Part shown: positions 63,544 through 64,000 of the stretch, piece by piece
How the letters are laid out: every line of letters starts with the position of its first letter
Position numbering within the stretch: the first letter of the stretch is position 1
DNA from: JBFWIW01 sp050253535
GTDB lineage: Bacteria; Bacillota; Clostridia; Oscillospirales; Oscillospiraceae
DNA: 64,000 bases
Reading direction: 5' to 3'
NCBI GenBank assembly: GCA_050253535.1
Contig: JBFWIW010000003.1
Coordinates: forward strand, 6,647-70,646
Position numbers and translations under genes: made by a program
The notes under the pieces: model-generated
Seen by the model: the letters and a program-made list of their open reading frames with translations, nothing else
Databases searched by the model: none
What the model was told of the DNA's origin: nothing

Positions 63544-64000
63544 ATGAAAAAAGCTCTGGTACTCATCCTTGCGCTGGCCCTCTGTCTAGGCCTTATGGCA
63601 GGCTGCGGCGGTACCACTTCCGGCTCTACCACCTCAACCGCCACTTCAACCGCCACCTCAACCGCTACCTCAACCGCCACGGCCACCTCAACCGGCGAAG
63701 TTTACGATCTTATCTATGCGCATACCAACAACGAAACCTCCTCAGCCCATCTTGGCGGCCAAGTCATGGCAGATAAACTTAACGAGTTAGTTCCCGGCCG
63801 CTTCAACTACACTGTTTATCCGAACGGCCAGCTCGGTGCCGACCGCGAGGACATCGAAGGTGTTCAGAACGGTGACGTCACCATGACAAACTCCTCCACC
63901 GCTCCTCAGGCGAACTTCGTCACCGCTGTCGAAGTTCTCGACCTCCCCTTCATATTCAGAGATATGGATATGGCACGCACAGTCTGCAAGGACGACGAGT
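63544..64000 (+). CDS. dctP: TRAP transporter solute receptor, lipoprotein (paralog 3, cut by window end)
   Basis: The first 152 residues of a third receptor. Signal peptide and lipobox are the same as in paralog 2 (LGLMAGC). The tether is another length variant of the same Thr/Ser/Ala repeat. The core is very close to paralog 2 (NYTVYPNGQLGADREDIEGVQNG) but differs at LGGQVMADKLNELV and MARTVCKDDE. The rest lies beyond the window. Confidence 0.93.
   Translation, partial: MKKALVLILALALCLGLMAGCGGTTSGSTTSTATSTATSTATSTATATSTGEVYDLIYAHTNNETSSAHLGGQVMADKLNELVPGRFNYTVYPNGQLGADREDIEGVQNGDVTMTNSSTAPQANFVTAVEVLDLPFIFRDMDMARTVCKDDE

Noticed and set aside
1..64000. tRNA or rRNA genes
   Set aside because: None recognised by reading for cloverleaf arms and TTCGA-type loops. 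A tRNAscan or Infernal run would settle this.

Overview
The window looks like a scaffold from a low-to-mid GC Firmicute of class Clostridia, most likely an Oscillospirales-type gut or anaerobic lineage. The evidence is the gene content and order: paired GlgC and GlgD, type III glutamine synthetase, PdxST with a divergent MocR regulator, gdpP-rplI-dnaB, tilS-hpt-ftsH, MtaB, YmdB and YhaO/YhaN, with strong AGGAGG-type ribosome sites and frequent TTG/GTG starts. A run of exactly 100 N (58550-58649) marks a scaffolding gap.

Layout. 1-5.6 kb: purine and pyrimidine housekeeping (single-chain FGAM synthase, cytidine deaminase), a ferritin-like protein and RsmE. 5.66-17.1 kb: a complete intracellular glycogen operon (glgB, glgP, glgC, glgD, glgA, then a GH13-GH77 fusion) ending at a strong bidirectional terminator. 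17-31 kb: a zinc-ribbon/BIG2 membrane protein, pdxST with its divergent PdxR-like regulator, glnN, a DUF554 protein, an esterase, a CbxX-type AAA ATPase, asnS, an apparently circularly permuted solute-binding lipoprotein, and a sugar nucleotidyltransferase fused to a degenerate phosphomannomutase domain. 31-49.7 kb: gdpP, rplI, dnaB, tilS, hpt, ftsH, a cysteine desulfurase divergent from mtaB, serC-serA, a lipid kinase, ymdB, yhaO and yhaN. From 49.7 kb the character changes to AT-rich spacers and accessory genes: a TRAP permease (dctQM), two paralogous 2-hydroxyacid dehydrogenases, a decayed IS3-type transposase, a TRAP receptor (dctP), a dctP scrap, a GHKL kinase/LytTR regulator pair, a BceAB-like ABC exporter, an orphan tnpV, and two more dctP paralogs, the last cut by the window end.

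How they work together. The glg genes would interconvert glucose-1-phosphate and glycogen and trim branches. The TRAP block looks like one permease served by several separately transcribed receptors, probably importing organic acids handled by the neighbouring dehydrogenases. The GHKL/LytTR pair probably controls the divergent ABC exporter, although both promoters fall in the gap.

The most interesting signal is not protein-coding. The leaders of glgD, asnS, rplI, mtaB and the lipid-kinase gene, and more weakly tilS and dnaB, appear to share one design. Most have a GC-rich hairpin followed by an A-rich linker. All but dnaB have a second hairpin whose 5' arm can pair either with its own 3' arm or with the ribosome-binding segment just before the start codon. 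This looks like a recurrent translational switch or a structured interspersed repeat of a kind I do not recognise.
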